In this document: positions 24,249-33,494 of the stretch, in pieces
How the letters are laid out: each line of letters starts with the position of its first letter
Numbering within the stretch: position 1 is the stretch's first letter
NCBI RefSeq assembly: GCF_023091155.1
Contig: NZ_JAHWXK010000001.1
Location: 1,798,001-1,862,000 of the forward strand
Direction: 5' to 3'
DNA from: Microbacterium sufflavum
GTDB lineage: Bacteria > Actinomycetota > Actinomycetes > Actinomycetales > Microbacteriaceae
Length of the DNA: 64,000 nucleotides
The notes under the pieces: model-generated
Databases searched by the model: none
Seen by the model: only the letters and a program-made list of their open reading frames with translations
What the model was told of the DNA's origin: nothing
Position numbers and translations under genes: made by a program

Positions 24249-26030
24249 TCAGGCCGCGTCGTCGTCGGGCTCGTAGTCCACGCCGGCCTCGGCGCGCTGC
24301 TCCGGGGTGATCGGGGCGGGCGCGGAGGTCAGCGGGTCGTACCCGTTGCCCGACTTCGGGAAGGCGATGACGTCGCGGATCGACTCGGTCTTCGACAGGT
24401 GCTGCAGCACGCGGTCCATGCCCAGCGCGATGCCGCCGTGCGGGGGAGCGCCGAAGGAGAATGCGTCGAGCAGGAAGCCGAACTGCTCCTGCGCGACCTC
24501 GTCGCTGATGCCCATGACCTCGAAGACCCGCTTCTGCACGTCTTCGCGGTGGATGCGGATCGAGCCGCCGCCGAGCTCGGAGCCGTTGCACACGATGTCG
24601 TACGCGTAGGCGAGGGCCGAGCCCGGGTCGGTGTCGAACGTGTCCTCGAACTCGGGCTTCGGGCCGGTGAACGCGTGGTGCACGGCCGTCCAGGCGCCCG
24701 CGCCCACCGCGACGTCGCCCGAGGCCACCGCGTCGGCGGCGGGCTCGAACATCGGGGCGTCGACGACCCAGGTGAACGCGAACTCGTCCGGGTTCAGGTA
24801 ACCCAGGCGGCGGCCGATCTCCACGCGCGCGGCGCCGAGCAGCGCCCGGCTCTCCTTGGTGGATCCGGCGGCGAAGAACACGCAGTCGCCCGGCTCGGCG
24901 CCCACGAACTCCGCGAGACCCGCCTGCTCCGCCTCGGACAGGTTCTTCGCGGCGGGGCCGCCCAGGGTGCCGTCCTCGTTGAACAGCACGTAGGCGAGAC
25001 CGCGGGCGCCGCGCTGCTTGGCCCAGTCCTGCCAGGCGTCGAGCACCTTGCGCGGCTGCGAGGCGCCGCCGGGCATACGCACCGCGCCGACGTACTCGGC
25101 CTGGAACACCCGGAACGGGGTGTCCGCGAAGTACTCGGTCGCCTCGACGAGCTCGAGCCCGAAGCGCAGGTCGGGCTTGTCGGAGCCGTACTTCGCCATC
25201 GCCTCGGCGTAGGTGATGCGCGGCAGCGGGGTCTGCACCTCCACGCCGATCGTCTTCCACATCGCCACGATGAGCGACTCCATGAGGGCGATCACGTCTT
25301 CCTGCTCGACGAAGCTCATCTCGATGTCGAGCTGCGTGAACTCGGGCTGCCGGTCGGCGCGGAAGTCCTCGTCGCGGTAGCAGCGGGCGATCTGGTAGTA
25401 CTTCTCCACGCCGCCGACCATGAGCAGCTGCTTGAACAGCTGCGGCGACTGGGGCAGCGCGTACCAGCTGCCCGGGTGCAGCCGCGCCGGCACCACGAAG
25501 TCGCGGGCGCCCTCGGGGGTGGAGCGGGTGAGGGTGGGGGTCTCGACCTCGGTGAAGCCGTCGGCGTGCAGCACGTCGCGGACGGCCTTGTACACGTCGG
25601 AGCGCAGACGCAGCGCGGAGGCCGCGGCCGGACGGCGCAGGTCGAGGTAGCGGTACTTGAGACGCGCCTCCTCGCCCACGGTCTCGGTGTCGGCCAGCGC
25701 CGTGGAGACCTGGAAGGGGAGCGGAGCCGAGGGGTTCAGCACCTCGACCTCGGCCGCGATGACCTCGATCTCGCCCGACGGGAGGTTCGGGTTGGCGTTG
25801 CCCTCGGGGCGGCGCGAGACCTCGCCCGTGACCTTGAGCACGAACTCGTTGCGCAGCGGGTGGGCGACCTCCTCGTCGCGGATGACCACCTGGGCGATGC
25901 CCGAGGCATCCCGCAGATCGATGAACGCGACGCCTCCGTGGTCACGACGACGATCGACCCACCCGGTGAGGGTGACGGTCTGACCGATGTTCTCGGCGCG
26001 CAGGGAGCCTGCGGTGTGGGTGCGCAGCAC
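24249..26030 (-). CDS. aspS: Aspartate-tRNA ligase
   Basis: A 593-residue bacterial-type AspRS. The N-terminal OB fold ([21 protein letters not shown]) binds the anticodon. Class II motif 2 is in [19 protein letters not shown] and motif 3 is [11 protein letters not shown]. The GAD insertion domain lies between them, as the length requires. GTG 26030 is preceded by AGAAGGA at a good distance, and TAGACT (26070-26075, this strand) is the likely -10 box. Whether it is discriminating or also charges tRNA-Asn cannot be settled here. Confidence 0.97.
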   Translation of the reverse strand: MLRTHTAGSLRAENIGQTVTLTGWVDRRRDHGGVAFIDLRDASGIAQVVIRDEEVAHPLRNEFVLKVTGEVSRRPEGNANPNLPSGEIEVIAAEVEVLNPSAPLPFQVSTALADTETVGEEARLKYRYLDLRRPAAASALRLRSDVYKAVRDVLHADGFTEVETPTLTRSTPEGARDFVVPARLHPGSWYALPQSPQLFKQLLMVGGVEKYYQIARCYRDEDFRADRQPEFTQLDIEMSFVEQEDVIALMESLIVAMWKTIGVEVQTPLPRITYAEAMAKYGSDKPDLRFGLELVEATEYFADTPFRVFQAEYVGAVRMPGGASQPRKVLDAWQDWAKQRGARGLAYVLFNEDGTLGGPAAKNLSEAEQAGLAEFVGAEPGDCVFFAAGSTKESRALLGAARVEIGRRLGYLNPDEFAFTWVVDAPMFEPAADAVASGDVAVGAGAWTAVHHAFTGPKPEFEDTFDTDPGSALAYAYDIVCNGSELGGGSIRIHREDVQKRVFEVMGISDEVAQEQFGFLLDAFSFGAPPHGGIALGMDRVLQHLSKTESIRDVIAFPKSGNGYDPLTSAPAPITPEQRAEAGVDYEPDDDAA

Positions 26031-26147
26031 GGAGTATTCCTTCTGATCTGGGAAATGGAGAACCCGCCCAGTCTACGGGGGTGCGCGACCCCTTCTCACG
26101 GGACGGCCCGTCCCTCAGTAGGGTGTCTGTGAACGGAAGGTGCCCCC

Positions 26148-26546
26148 ATGAACCTCGCTCTCGTCCCCGCGGCCGACGTCCCGGTCGTCCCCGACTTCCT
26201 CGGCCAGATCCTCTCCGGGACCACCGGCGTGGTGGCGTTGATCTTCTACATCCTCCTCGCCGTCGCCTGGTGGAAGGTGTTCACCAAGGCCGGATATCCG
26301 GGCATCCTCGCCCTCATCCCGATCGTCAACGCGATCTTCCTGTTGCGCATCGCCGGGATGTCGGGCTGGTGGGTCCTGCTCTACCTGGTGCCGATCGCCA
26401 ACGTGGTGCTCGCGATCGTCGTGGCCGTGAAGGTCGGCGCCCGCTTCGGCAAGGGCGGCGTCTTCTCCTTCTTCCTCCTCTTCGTGTTCTCGTTCATCGG
26501 ATACTTCATCCTCGGCTTCGGCGACTCCCGCTACCGCGAGATCTGA
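26148..26546 (+). CDS. DUF5684-type small membrane protein
   Basis: A 132-residue protein with four hydrophobic segments: FYILLAVAWWKVFTKAG, GILALIPIVNAIFLLRIAG, WVLLYLVPIANVVLAIVVAV and the C-terminal FSFFLLFVFSFIGYFILGFG. WWKVFTKAGxPGxLALIPIxN is the DUF5684 hallmark. TAGGGT (26119-26124) followed by a 17-nt leader with GGAAGG gives the promoter and RBS. Function unknown; relatives often sit next to signal peptidases, but none is here. Confidence 0.85.
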   Translation: MNLALVPAADVPVVPDFLGQILSGTTGVVALIFYILLAVAWWKVFTKAGYPGILALIPIVNAIFLLRIAGMSGWWVLLYLVPIANVVLAIVVAVKVGARFGKGGVFSFFLLFVFSFIGYFILGFGDSRYREI

Positions 26547-26547
26547 C

Positions 26548-27189
26548 GTGGGGGTATCGCGACTGCACCTCGTGCGGCACGGTGAGGTGCACAACCCCGC
26601 CCGTGTGCTGTACGGCCGGCTGCCCGACTATCACCTGAGCCGCGCGGGCCGCGGGATGGCGGCGTCGGCGGCCGCGCACGTGGCGCAGCTCGGCGACCCC
26701 GTGGCGGCGCTGTACGCCTCACCGCTGGAGCGCGCGCAGGAGTCGGCGGAGCCGTTCGCCGAGCGGTTCGACCTGGTGCCGGAGATCGACATCCGTCTGA
26801 TCGAGCCGACGAACGTCTTCGAGGGCACCCGCATGCGCCGGTCGCTGATGAACCCGCTCAACTGGTGGCATCTGCGGCAGCCGTCGGTCCCCAGCTGGGG
26901 CGAGCCGTACGCGTCGATCGCGGAGCGCATGCTCGGGATCATGGACGAGGCGTGGACGGCCGCGCTGGAGAGCACGACCGAGGGCGACATCGTGATGGTG
27001 TCGCACCAGGCGCCCATCTGGATCACGCACCTGCGCGTGGCGGGGCTTCCGCTGCAGCACGACCCCCGCACGCGGCGCTGCGCCCTGTCGAGCGTCACCT
27101 CGTTCGAGCGCGTGGGTGACGTGTGGCGCGAGGTCGCCTACGCGGAGCCCGCCGCCACGGGCGACGCGGTCGACGTCGGCGCGGTCTGA
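26548..27189 (+). CDS. Histidine phosphatase superfamily protein
   Basis: A 213-residue phosphoglycerate-mutase-like enzyme. The catalytic RHG motif LVRHGE is at residues 6-11, and the second catalytic histidine is in MVSHQAP. Insertions (RRSLMNPLNWWHLRQPS) make it longer than SixA. GTG 26548 follows the stop of the membrane protein by one base, so they form one transcript. Substrate unknown (phosphosugar, nucleotide or phosphoprotein). Confidence 0.88.
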   Translation: MGVSRLHLVRHGEVHNPARVLYGRLPDYHLSRAGRGMAASAAAHVAQLGDPVAALYASPLERAQESAEPFAERFDLVPEIDIRLIEPTNVFEGTRMRRSLMNPLNWWHLRQPSVPSWGEPYASIAERMLGIMDEAWTAALESTTEGDIVMVSHQAPIWITHLRVAGLPLQHDPRTRRCALSSVTSFERVGDVWREVAYAEPAATGDAVDVGAV

Positions 27190-27224
27190 CCCGCCGCCGT
27201 CACCCCGCGCCCGTGGCCTCGGTC

Positions 27225-28130
27225 TCAGTGGGCGTCCTCCAGCAGTGACCGGATGACGCCGATCGCCGCGAGCTGACCGGCCGCGGCGGCGAGCAGCACC
27301 GCGGCCATCGGCCCGGGGAGGGTCGCGCGATGGGCGAGGTCGCCCGCCGCGAAGACGCCGCCGACCGAGGTGTGCCCGAGCTCGTCGATCTCGATCGAGC
27401 CGGAGTCGAGCATCCGCAGTCCCAGGTCGGCCGCGAAGGGGGCGCGCTGGCGCGCCGAGGCCGCGGCGACGAAGACCCCGGCCACGTCGAGGTCGCCGTC
27501 GGCCGTGCGCACGCGCACCCCCGCGCCGTGCTCCGAGACCTCGGCCGCAGGCCCGGCGACCCGCACCCCGAGGCCCTCGAGCCGAGCGCGGTCGTCGTCG
27601 CCGAGCGGCGCGTCCACCGGCACCACGGTGATGTCGCCGACGACGGGCCCGAGCAGTCCGATCAGGTGCTCCGCGCGCGGGGCGGGGCCGAGGATCGCGA
27701 TCGGACGACCGGCGTGCTCGTGGCCGTCGCAGAACGGGCAGGTGAACGCCTTCAGCCCCCACAGCGGCGCGAGTCCCGGCACCGCGGGAAGGTCGTCGGC
27801 CACGCCGGTCGCGAGCACCACGCGTCGTCCGCGGTCGACCGAGCCGTCGGCGAGCGTCACGCGGAAGCCCTCCGTGGCGGAACCCTCGATGCGCTGCGCC
27901 GCGGTGTCGCGCACGGTCACCGTGTCATAGGCGGTGAGCTCCCGCCGGGCGCGGGCGCGCAGCTCCGCCGGGGGTGTGCCGTCCTCGCCGATCATGTTGT
28001 GCATGTGCTGCACCGTCCCGTTGCGGTACTCGCCCGAATCGAGCAGCAGCGCCGAGCGGTGCATGCGTCCGAGGGTCAGGGCCGCCTGGAGCCCGGCCGG
28101 TCCCGCCCCGATCACGATCGCGTCGTGCAT
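27225..28130 (-). CDS. Thioredoxin-reductase-like FAD/NAD(P)H oxidoreductase
   Basis: A 301-residue two-dinucleotide-domain flavoprotein. The FAD site is IVIGAGPAGLQAAL at residue 5, a redox pair CPFC at 131-134 replaces the usual CATC, and GVFAAGDL is the second FAD motif. The NADPH-binding domain lies between them (AILGPAPRAEHLIGLL), but the classic GxGxxA loop is weak. It begins after AGAGAGGA. It is not paired with a thioredoxin gene, so the acceptor may be a small thiol or another protein. Divergent from a MerR regulator over a perfect palindrome, which suggests induced expression. Confidence 0.85.
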   Translation of the reverse strand: MHDAIVIGAGPAGLQAALTLGRMHRSALLLDSGEYRNGTVQHMHNMIGEDGTPPAELRARARRELTAYDTVTVRDTAAQRIEGSATEGFRVTLADGSVDRGRRVVLATGVADDLPAVPGLAPLWGLKAFTCPFCDGHEHAGRPIAILGPAPRAEHLIGLLGPVVGDITVVPVDAPLGDDDRARLEGLGVRVAGPAAEVSEHGAGVRVRTADGDLDVAGVFVAAASARQRAPFAADLGLRMLDSGSIEIDELGHTSVGGVFAAGDLAHRATLPGPMAAVLLAAAAGQLAAIGVIRSLLEDAH

Positions 28131-28167
28131 GGTGTCGTCCTCTCTTCTTGCCTTCCTCGCCAGTGTG

Positions 28168-28191
28168 TGACTTCATGTCAACATGAAGTCA
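28168..28191. promoter_or_regulatory. MerR-type operator between divergent genes
   Basis: A perfect 24-bp dyad with 11-bp arms TGACTTCATGT and ACATGAAGTCA around a central CA. On the minus strand TTGACT and CACACT flank it with a 19-bp spacer, the long spacer typical of MerR-activated promoters. The dyad also covers the merR-type ATG at 28183, so binding would affect both genes. Confidence 0.75.
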
Positions 28192-28587
28192 AGCGACAGC
28201 CACCCCTGGTCCGTCGGCGAGGTCGCCGCCCGCTTCGACCTGCCCACCCACGTGCTGCGGCACTGGGAATCGGTCGGGTTGCTCCGCCCGCCGCGTGATG
28301 CGGCAGGTCGGCGACGCTACGGCGAGGACGAGGTCGTGCGGATCGCCGTGATCCAGCGCAGCAAGGCGGCCGGCATGAGCCTCGAGCAGATCGCCGTGCT
28401 GCTCGACGACGGCAGCGCGGGCCGGCACCAGGTGCTGCAGCAGCACCTCGACGACCTCGACCGGCGCATGGAGGAGATGCGGCGCTCGCGGGAGATGACC
28501 GAGCACGCGATGGGCTGCCGTGCGCACGACATCGCGACGTGCCCGCGCTTCCGCGCGAGCGTCGCCGACGTGCTCGCGCGCCTCTGA
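28183..28587 (+). CDS. MerR family transcriptional regulator
   Basis: A 134-residue regulator. The winged HTH is WSVGEVAARFDLPTHVLRHWESVGLLRPPRD, the wing is GRRRYGEDEVV, and a dimerisation helix (LEQIAVLLDDGS onward) follows. Near the C-terminus, Cys residues at the positions in GCRAHDIATC could bind a metal or act as a redox switch. No SoxR-type four-cysteine cluster is present. ATG 28183 lies inside the palindromic operator; the ATG at 28174 hits a stop at once and is not used. Likely target: the divergent oxidoreductase gene. Confidence 0.93.
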   Translation: MKSSDSHPWSVGEVAARFDLPTHVLRHWESVGLLRPPRDAAGRRRYGEDEVVRIAVIQRSKAAGMSLEQIAVLLDDGSAGRHQVLQQHLDDLDRRMEEMRRSREMTEHAMGCRAHDIATCPRFRASVADVLARL

Positions 28588-28643
28588 TTCCCCCCGGGGG
28601 GTACCCGGCCGATGCATAGGATGCTCTGCGTAAACTCGGAGCC

Positions 28644-29294
28644 GTGCCCCTCGCCCCCAGAATCCCTCCGATTCGCCGCGGCCGCACCTCCCACCCCCGG
28701 CATGCCCGCCGAGCGGTCGGAGCCGCGTTCGCCGCGGTGCTCGCCGTCGGCCTGACCGCGTGCGCCCCCGACGCCGTCAGCGAATCCTTCCTGAGCGGGG
28801 AGAACACCGGCTACGTCGCCGCGGACGGCGCGATCGTCGAGATCCCGGTCGCCGAACGTGGCGAACCCGTCGAGTTCGGCGGGGTCACCGAGACCGGTGA
28901 CGACTTCGACAGCGCCGACGTCGCCGGCGACGTCACCGTCGTCAACTTCTGGTACGCCGGGTGCGCCCCGTGCCGCCTCGAAGCGGCCGACCTGGAGAGC
29001 GTCTGGAAGGAGTACGAGGACCAGGGCGTGTCCTTCATCGGCGTCAACACGCGCGACCAGGCCGACACGGCCACCGCGTTCGCGGAGGAGTACGGCGTCA
29101 CCTACCCGAGCCTGATCGACGTCGACACCGCGGAGGCCAAGCTCGCGTTCGCGGAGGCCGTGCCGATCTCGGCCACCCCGACCACCCTCGTGCTCGACAA
29201 GCAGGGCCGCGTGGCCGCGAAGATCATCGGGCCGATCGACGGGACCTCCGTGCTCTCCACGCTCGTCAAGGACGCCCTCGCGGAGGACTCGTGA
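28644..29294 (+). CDS. TlpA/ResA-family thiol-disulfide oxidoreductase lipoprotein
   Basis: A 216-residue extracytoplasmic thioredoxin-fold protein. The signal ends in the lipobox LTAC with Cys40, so it is anchored to the outer leaflet of the membrane. The active site is CAPC (107-110) and the cis-proline lies in SATPTT. In system II cytochrome c biogenesis ResA reduces the apocytochrome haem-binding cysteines. First of four genes (TlpA, CcdA, ResB, CcsB). The GTG start at 28644 is 15 nt beyond a likely start point below TAGGAT (28617-28622). Confidence 0.92.
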   Translation: MPLAPRIPPIRRGRTSHPRHARRAVGAAFAAVLAVGLTACAPDAVSESFLSGENTGYVAADGAIVEIPVAERGEPVEFGGVTETGDDFDSADVAGDVTVVNFWYAGCAPCRLEAADLESVWKEYEDQGVSFIGVNTRDQADTATAFAEEYGVTYPSLIDVDTAEAKLAFAEAVPISATPTTLVLDKQGRVAAKIIGPIDGTSVLSTLVKDALAEDS

Positions 29295-29310
29295 CCCGCG
29301 CGGAGGCGCC

Positions 29311-30069
29311 GTGAACCCCGACGTCATCATCGGCTCCGGCGCCCTCTGGCTCGCGCTGCCCGTGGCGATGCTCGCCGGGCTCGTGTCGTTCGTGTCGCCG
29401 TGCGTGCTCCCGCTCGTCCCCGGCTACCTCGGATTCCTGGGCGGAGCGGTCGCCCCGCGGGGCTCGGACGACGGCACGACGCAGACCGCGACCCGCAGTC
29501 GCCTCGTGCTGGGCGTGCTGCTGTTCATCCTCGGCTTCACGGTCGTGTTCATCCTCTTCACGGTGCTCGGCGGCACGGCGGGCGCGTTCCTGCTGCGCTG
29601 GGGCGACCTCATCACGCGCATCCTCGGCGTCGTGATCATCGCGATGGGGCTGGTGTTCCTCGGCCTGTTCGGCTTCGCGCAGCGCGAGTTCCGCTTCCAC
29701 GTCGACTCCAAGGCCGGGATCATCGGGGCCCCGCTGCTGGGTGTCGCGCTCGGCATCGGCTGGGCGCCGTGCATGGGGCCGACGCTCGCCGCGATCCTGG
29801 CGCTGTCGTTCAACGCCGGCGACCCGGTGCGCGCCGGCTTCCTCGGCCTGGCGTACTCCCTCGGCCTCGGCATCCCGTTCCTGCTGGTCGCCCTCGGCTT
29901 CGGCTGGGCGACCAGGGCGATCGGCTTCCTGCGCCGCCACGTGCGCATCGTGAACATCGTGGGCGGCGTCATGCTCATCCTGCTCGGTGTGCTGATGGTC
30001 ACCGGGCTGTGGACCGACATCATGTCACGGCTGACGGCGGTGATCGGCAGTGTCATCCTCCCGCTCTGA
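29311..30069 (+). CDS. ccdA: CcdA-family cytochrome c biogenesis protein
   Basis: A 252-residue membrane protein with six spans that passes electrons from cytosolic thioredoxin to ResA. The two transmembrane redox cysteines are C31 (VSPCVLPLVPGY) and C154 (WAPCMGPTLA), both in the expected proline-flanked positions. GTG start at 29311, 16 bp after the TlpA stop. The Ser/Asp-rich loop after residue 50 is a normal variant. Confidence 0.94.
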   Translation: MNPDVIIGSGALWLALPVAMLAGLVSFVSPCVLPLVPGYLGFLGGAVAPRGSDDGTTQTATRSRLVLGVLLFILGFTVVFILFTVLGGTAGAFLLRWGDLITRILGVVIIAMGLVFLGLFGFAQREFRFHVDSKAGIIGAPLLGVALGIGWAPCMGPTLAAILALSFNAGDPVRAGFLGLAYSLGLGIPFLLVALGFGWATRAIGFLRRHVRIVNIVGGVMLILLGVLMVTGLWTDIMSRLTAVIGSVILPL

Positions 30070-30106
30070 CCGCGCAGAGCACACCACCACGAAGAACAAG
30101 GGTGCC

Positions 30107-31873
30107 GTGAACAGCGACTCCAGCGATCCGCTCCGTCCGTCCGACCACGTCGACGGCGACGACTCGATCACCCAGCCGCGGCTCGGGGTCGTCGGCTGGC
30201 TGCGGTGGGGCTGGCGTCAGCTGACGTCGATGCGCACCGCGCTGATCCTGCTGCTCGTGCTCGCGATCGCCGCCATTCCCGGCTCGATCTTCCCCCAGCG
30301 CATGGCCGACCCGAACGGCGTCACGCAGTGGGAACGCGACAACCCCGACCTGTTCCCGATCCTCGACGGCCTGAAGCTGTTCGACGTCTACCTGTCGCCG
30401 TGGTTCTCCGCCATCTACCTGCTGCTGTTCACGTCGCTCGTGGGCTGCGTGATCCCGCGCATCAAGCACCACGCGAAGGCGCTGCGTGCGCGTCCGCCGC
30501 GGACTCCCGCCCGGCTCCAGCGCCTGGAGGACCACCGGTCGGTCACGCGCGACCCGGTCGCCGGCTCCGGCACGGGCACCGGTGACGCGGAGGCGGAGGC
30601 GGCCGCCGCGATCGATGTCGCGACGACGCAGCTCAAGGCGCTCGGCTACCGCGTGGAGCGCTACGACCGCGGCCGCACGTTCTCGGTGTCGGCCGAGCGC
30701 GGGTACTGGCGCGAGACCGGGAACCTGCTGTTCCACCTGGCTCTGGTCGGCGTGCTCGTGACGATCGGCGTCGGCGGCGGTTTCGCGTACACCGGGCAGC
30801 GGGTGCTGGTGGAGGGGGAGACGTTCGCGAACACCCTGCTCGACTACGACTCCATGAACCGCGGCCGCTTCGTGACCGACGACGCGTTCGCGCCGTACTC
30901 GATGCGCCTCGACTCGTTCGACGTGACGTACCAGCCGTTCGGCGAGCCCGGCTCGGGTCAGGCGGGGAACTTCTCGGCCAACATGACCATCCTCGAGAAC
31001 GGCGAGGAGCGCGAGGGCTCCGTCAAGGTGAACGAGCCGCTGGGCGTCGCCGACGACGACGTGTTCCTGCTCGGCAACGGCTATGCGCCGACCGTCACCG
31101 TGCGCGACCCCGAGGGCACGGTCGTGTTCACGGGCAGCACCCCGTTCCTCCCGCAGGACACGAACATGACCTCGCTCGGGGTGCTCAAGGTGCCGGACGG
31201 CCTCGCCGAGCAGGTGGGCCTCGTCGGCTTCTTCTACCCGACGACGGGTGTGCTCGACTCCGGTGCGTTCTTCTCCGGCTACCCCGACCTGACCAACCCC
31301 ACCCTCACGCTCGACGTATACACGGGCGACCTCGGCATCAACGACGGGGTGCCGCGCTCGGTGTACGTGCTCGACACGTCCGACATGACCAAGCTCACGG
31401 GGCGCTCGACCGACGTCGAGTCGATCGAGCTCGCGCCGGGCGAGACCGCGGAGCTGCCGAACGGGCTCGGCTCGGTCACCTTCGAGGACGAGTCGCCGGA
31501 GGGCGCGACCGATGCCTCCCAGTCGGTGAAGCGCTTCGCCTCCCTGCAGATCCACCGCGACGAATCCGGCGTGTTCGTGCTGGGCTTCGCCATCCTCGCG
31601 CTGGCCGGGCTCATGCTCGCGCTGTTCGTGCCGCGACGGCGCGTGTGGGTCAAGGCCACGGCCGCCGACGGCGCGGTGGAGCTGGAGTACGCGGCGCTCG
31701 CCCGCGGCGAGGACCCGACGCTCGCGCGGGCCGTGGACGACATCCGCGACGGTCACGCCCGACTGCTCGACGCCGCGGGCGGCACCGTCGCCCGCACCCC
31801 CGACGACGCGGAGGCCGAGACCGCGTCCGCGGAAACCGCACCCCCGGCCGCCGACACCACGAAAGTAGACTGA
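30107..31873 (+). CDS. resB: Cytochrome c biogenesis protein ResB
   Basis: A 588-residue partner of CcsB in haem delivery and ligation. Early spans (ALILLLVLAIAAIPGSIFPQR, SAIYLLLFTSLVGCVIPRI, LLFHLALVGVLVTIGVGGGF) surround a large extracytoplasmic beta-rich domain (about residues 245-490), and a final span precedes a cytosolic tail. GTG 30107 has AAGGG nearby and leaves a short N-terminal lead; the frame continues upstream over the ccdA stop but without an RBS. Confidence 0.93.
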   Translation: MNSDSSDPLRPSDHVDGDDSITQPRLGVVGWLRWGWRQLTSMRTALILLLVLAIAAIPGSIFPQRMADPNGVTQWERDNPDLFPILDGLKLFDVYLSPWFSAIYLLLFTSLVGCVIPRIKHHAKALRARPPRTPARLQRLEDHRSVTRDPVAGSGTGTGDAEAEAAAAIDVATTQLKALGYRVERYDRGRTFSVSAERGYWRETGNLLFHLALVGVLVTIGVGGGFAYTGQRVLVEGETFANTLLDYDSMNRGRFVTDDAFAPYSMRLDSFDVTYQPFGEPGSGQAGNFSANMTILENGEEREGSVKVNEPLGVADDDVFLLGNGYAPTVTVRDPEGTVVFTGSTPFLPQDTNMTSLGVLKVPDGLAEQVGLVGFFYPTTGVLDSGAFFSGYPDLTNPTLTLDVYTGDLGINDGVPRSVYVLDTSDMTKLTGRSTDVESIELAPGETAELPNGLGSVTFEDESPEGATDASQSVKRFASLQIHRDESGVFVLGFAILALAGLMLALFVPRRRVWVKATAADGAVELEYAALARGEDPTLARAVDDIRDGHARLLDAAGGTVARTPDDAEAETASAETAPPAADTTKVD

Positions 31874-31877
31874 CACC

Positions 31878-32858
31878 ATGCTCGAGCTCACCGTGATCTC
31901 GCCTGTCCTGCTGTGGACCGCGATCGCGATCTATGCGGCCGCCTTCGTGGCGTACGCCTTCGATCTCGCGCGCCGCTCCCAGGCCTCCGCCGACGCCGTC
32001 TCCGTGCGGGAGGGCGAACTGGTGGCGGCGGGCGGCGTCCGTGGCGCGGCATCCCCCGCGACCGGGGCCCCGGCCGCGACCGCTGCCCCGCAGCGCTTCG
32101 TGATGGCGCGCATCGGCACGTCGCTCACGGTGCTCGGGTTCGTGTTCCACCTCGCGGCCACCGTGACCCGCAGCATCGCCGCCGGCCGGGTGCCGTGGGC
32201 CAACCTGTACGAGTTCGCGATGGTCGGCACGCTGCTCATCATCGCGGTGTACCTCGTGGTGCTCACGCGCCTCGATCTGCGCTTCCTCGGCACGTTCATC
32301 ACGGGGCTCGTGGTGGTGCTCCTCGGGCTGGGGGCGACGAACTTCTACGTCGAGGTCTCGCCGCTGATGGACCCGCTCAAGAGCGTGTGGCTCATCATCC
32401 ACGTGTTCGTGGCGTCGCTGGCGACCGCGTTCTTCGCGCTGGCGTTCGCGCTGTCGGTGATCCAGCTGATGCAGTCCCGCCGCGAGCGTCTGCTCGGCGA
32501 GGGCGCCGCCAAGACGGGACCGGGCTTCCTGCGCACGTTCCCGACCGCGGAGCGCCTGGAGAGCCTGGCGTACATGTTCTCGATCATCGGCTTCATCCTG
32601 TGGACGTTCACCCTCATCGCCGGGTCGATCTGGGCGTACTACGCGTGGAGCCGCTTCTGGGGCTTCGACGTGAAGGAGACCTGGACGTTCGTGATCTGGG
32701 TGCTCTACGCGGGCTACATCCACGCGCGGGCGACGCGCGGGTGGCGCGGCAACCCCTCGGCGTGGCTGTCGATCGTCGGCTTCACCGCGGTGATCTTCAA
32801 CTTCACGATCGTCAACGTGTTCTTCAAGGGCCTGCACGCCTACTCCGGCCTGAGCTGA
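31878..32858 (+). CDS. ccsB: c-type cytochrome biogenesis protein CcsB (CcsA family)
   Basis: A 326-residue membrane protein, about eight spans. It holds the WWD-like haem-binding stretch YAWSRFWGFDVKETW near residue 257, and conserved histidines in LIIHVFVASL and AGYIHARATRGW that can be axial haem ligands. With ResB it moves haem out of the cell and attaches it to apocytochrome c. Starts 4 bp after the resB stop and ends the operon. Confidence 0.95.
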   Translation: MLELTVISPVLLWTAIAIYAAAFVAYAFDLARRSQASADAVSVREGELVAAGGVRGAASPATGAPAATAAPQRFVMARIGTSLTVLGFVFHLAATVTRSIAAGRVPWANLYEFAMVGTLLIIAVYLVVLTRLDLRFLGTFITGLVVVLLGLGATNFYVEVSPLMDPLKSVWLIIHVFVASLATAFFALAFALSVIQLMQSRRERLLGEGAAKTGPGFLRTFPTAERLESLAYMFSIIGFILWTFTLIAGSIWAYYAWSRFWGFDVKETWTFVIWVLYAGYIHARATRGWRGNPSAWLSIVGFTAVIFNFTIVNVFFKGLHAYSGLS

Positions 32859-32885
32859 TCCGCTGCCCCCGGGCAACGCCAGGTC

Positions 32886-33476
32886 TCAGCCGCCGAGCGG
32901 CAGGACCTCGGCGTGCTCGGTGCCGTGCTCGTACCAGACCAGTTCGGCCTCGGTGATGGTCTCGGTGACAGCGGGCTCGAAGGCGCGGGACTCGGCCTCG
33001 GCGAATCGTCTCCACTCGGCCGGGTCGAGAGTCTTGCCGTAGATCACCGAAAGGTGGAAGGTCCAGTCCTCCAGCGGCAGCTCGCCCAGCCGGCGGAAGT
33101 CCGTCTCGTCCAGCGCGGTCGTCAGGGTCGAGTACGCCGAGACGAGTGACGCGGTGCGGGCGAGACGCACGATCAGGATCTGCCATGGTGCGGAGAACTC
33201 GTCCGTGGCCTCGGCTCTGACCTCGATCGGGGTCTGCTGCGCGGCCCAGGTGCGGATCAGCGCGGCGAGCTCTTCGCGCCGATCGGGCTCGGCGAATCCA
33301 CGCAGAGTGACGTGACCGGTGTGCGGGCGCCGGATCGGGGCGCCGAGGCGAGCGAGTGACGCGTCCTGGACGTTCCGATAGGTCTCGGCGACCGCGGCGG
33401 TGGGGCGCAGCACGACGTACTGCTGCCCTTCCAGGCCGGCGAGCTGTTCGGGGGTGTCCATGAACGGTCGACGCAT
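32886..33476 (-). CDS. 2H phosphoesterase-like protein (2'-5' RNA ligase superfamily)
   Basis: A 196-residue protein with two HxT/S motifs spaced as in the 2H superfamily: HVTL (55-58) and HLSV (141-144). These two histidines form the phosphodiester site in LigT/ThpR. It lacks the shorter LigT framework, so the substrate is uncertain (RNA cyclic phosphate or a small cyclic phosphodiester). TAGGCT (33483-33488, this strand) ends 6 nt before the ATG, so it is leaderless. Confidence 0.82.
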   Translation of the reverse strand: MRRPFMDTPEQLAGLEGQQYVVLRPTAAVAETYRNVQDASLARLGAPIRRPHTGHVTLRGFAEPDRREELAALIRTWAAQQTPIEVRAEATDEFSAPWQILIVRLARTASLVSAYSTLTTALDETDFRRLGELPLEDWTFHLSVIYGKTLDPAEWRRFAEAESRAFEPAVTETITEAELVWYEHGTEHAEVLPLGG

Positions 33477-33494
33477 GGCAGGAGCCTAGGGGAG

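Noticed and set aside
28174..28185. ATG upstream of the MerR start, as an alternative start
   Set aside because: It reads ATG TCA ACA TGA and stops at once.
30053..31891. A 612-codon minus-strand frame opposite resB
   Set aside because: Shadow of resB; the biased amino-acid composition is an effect of codon bias.
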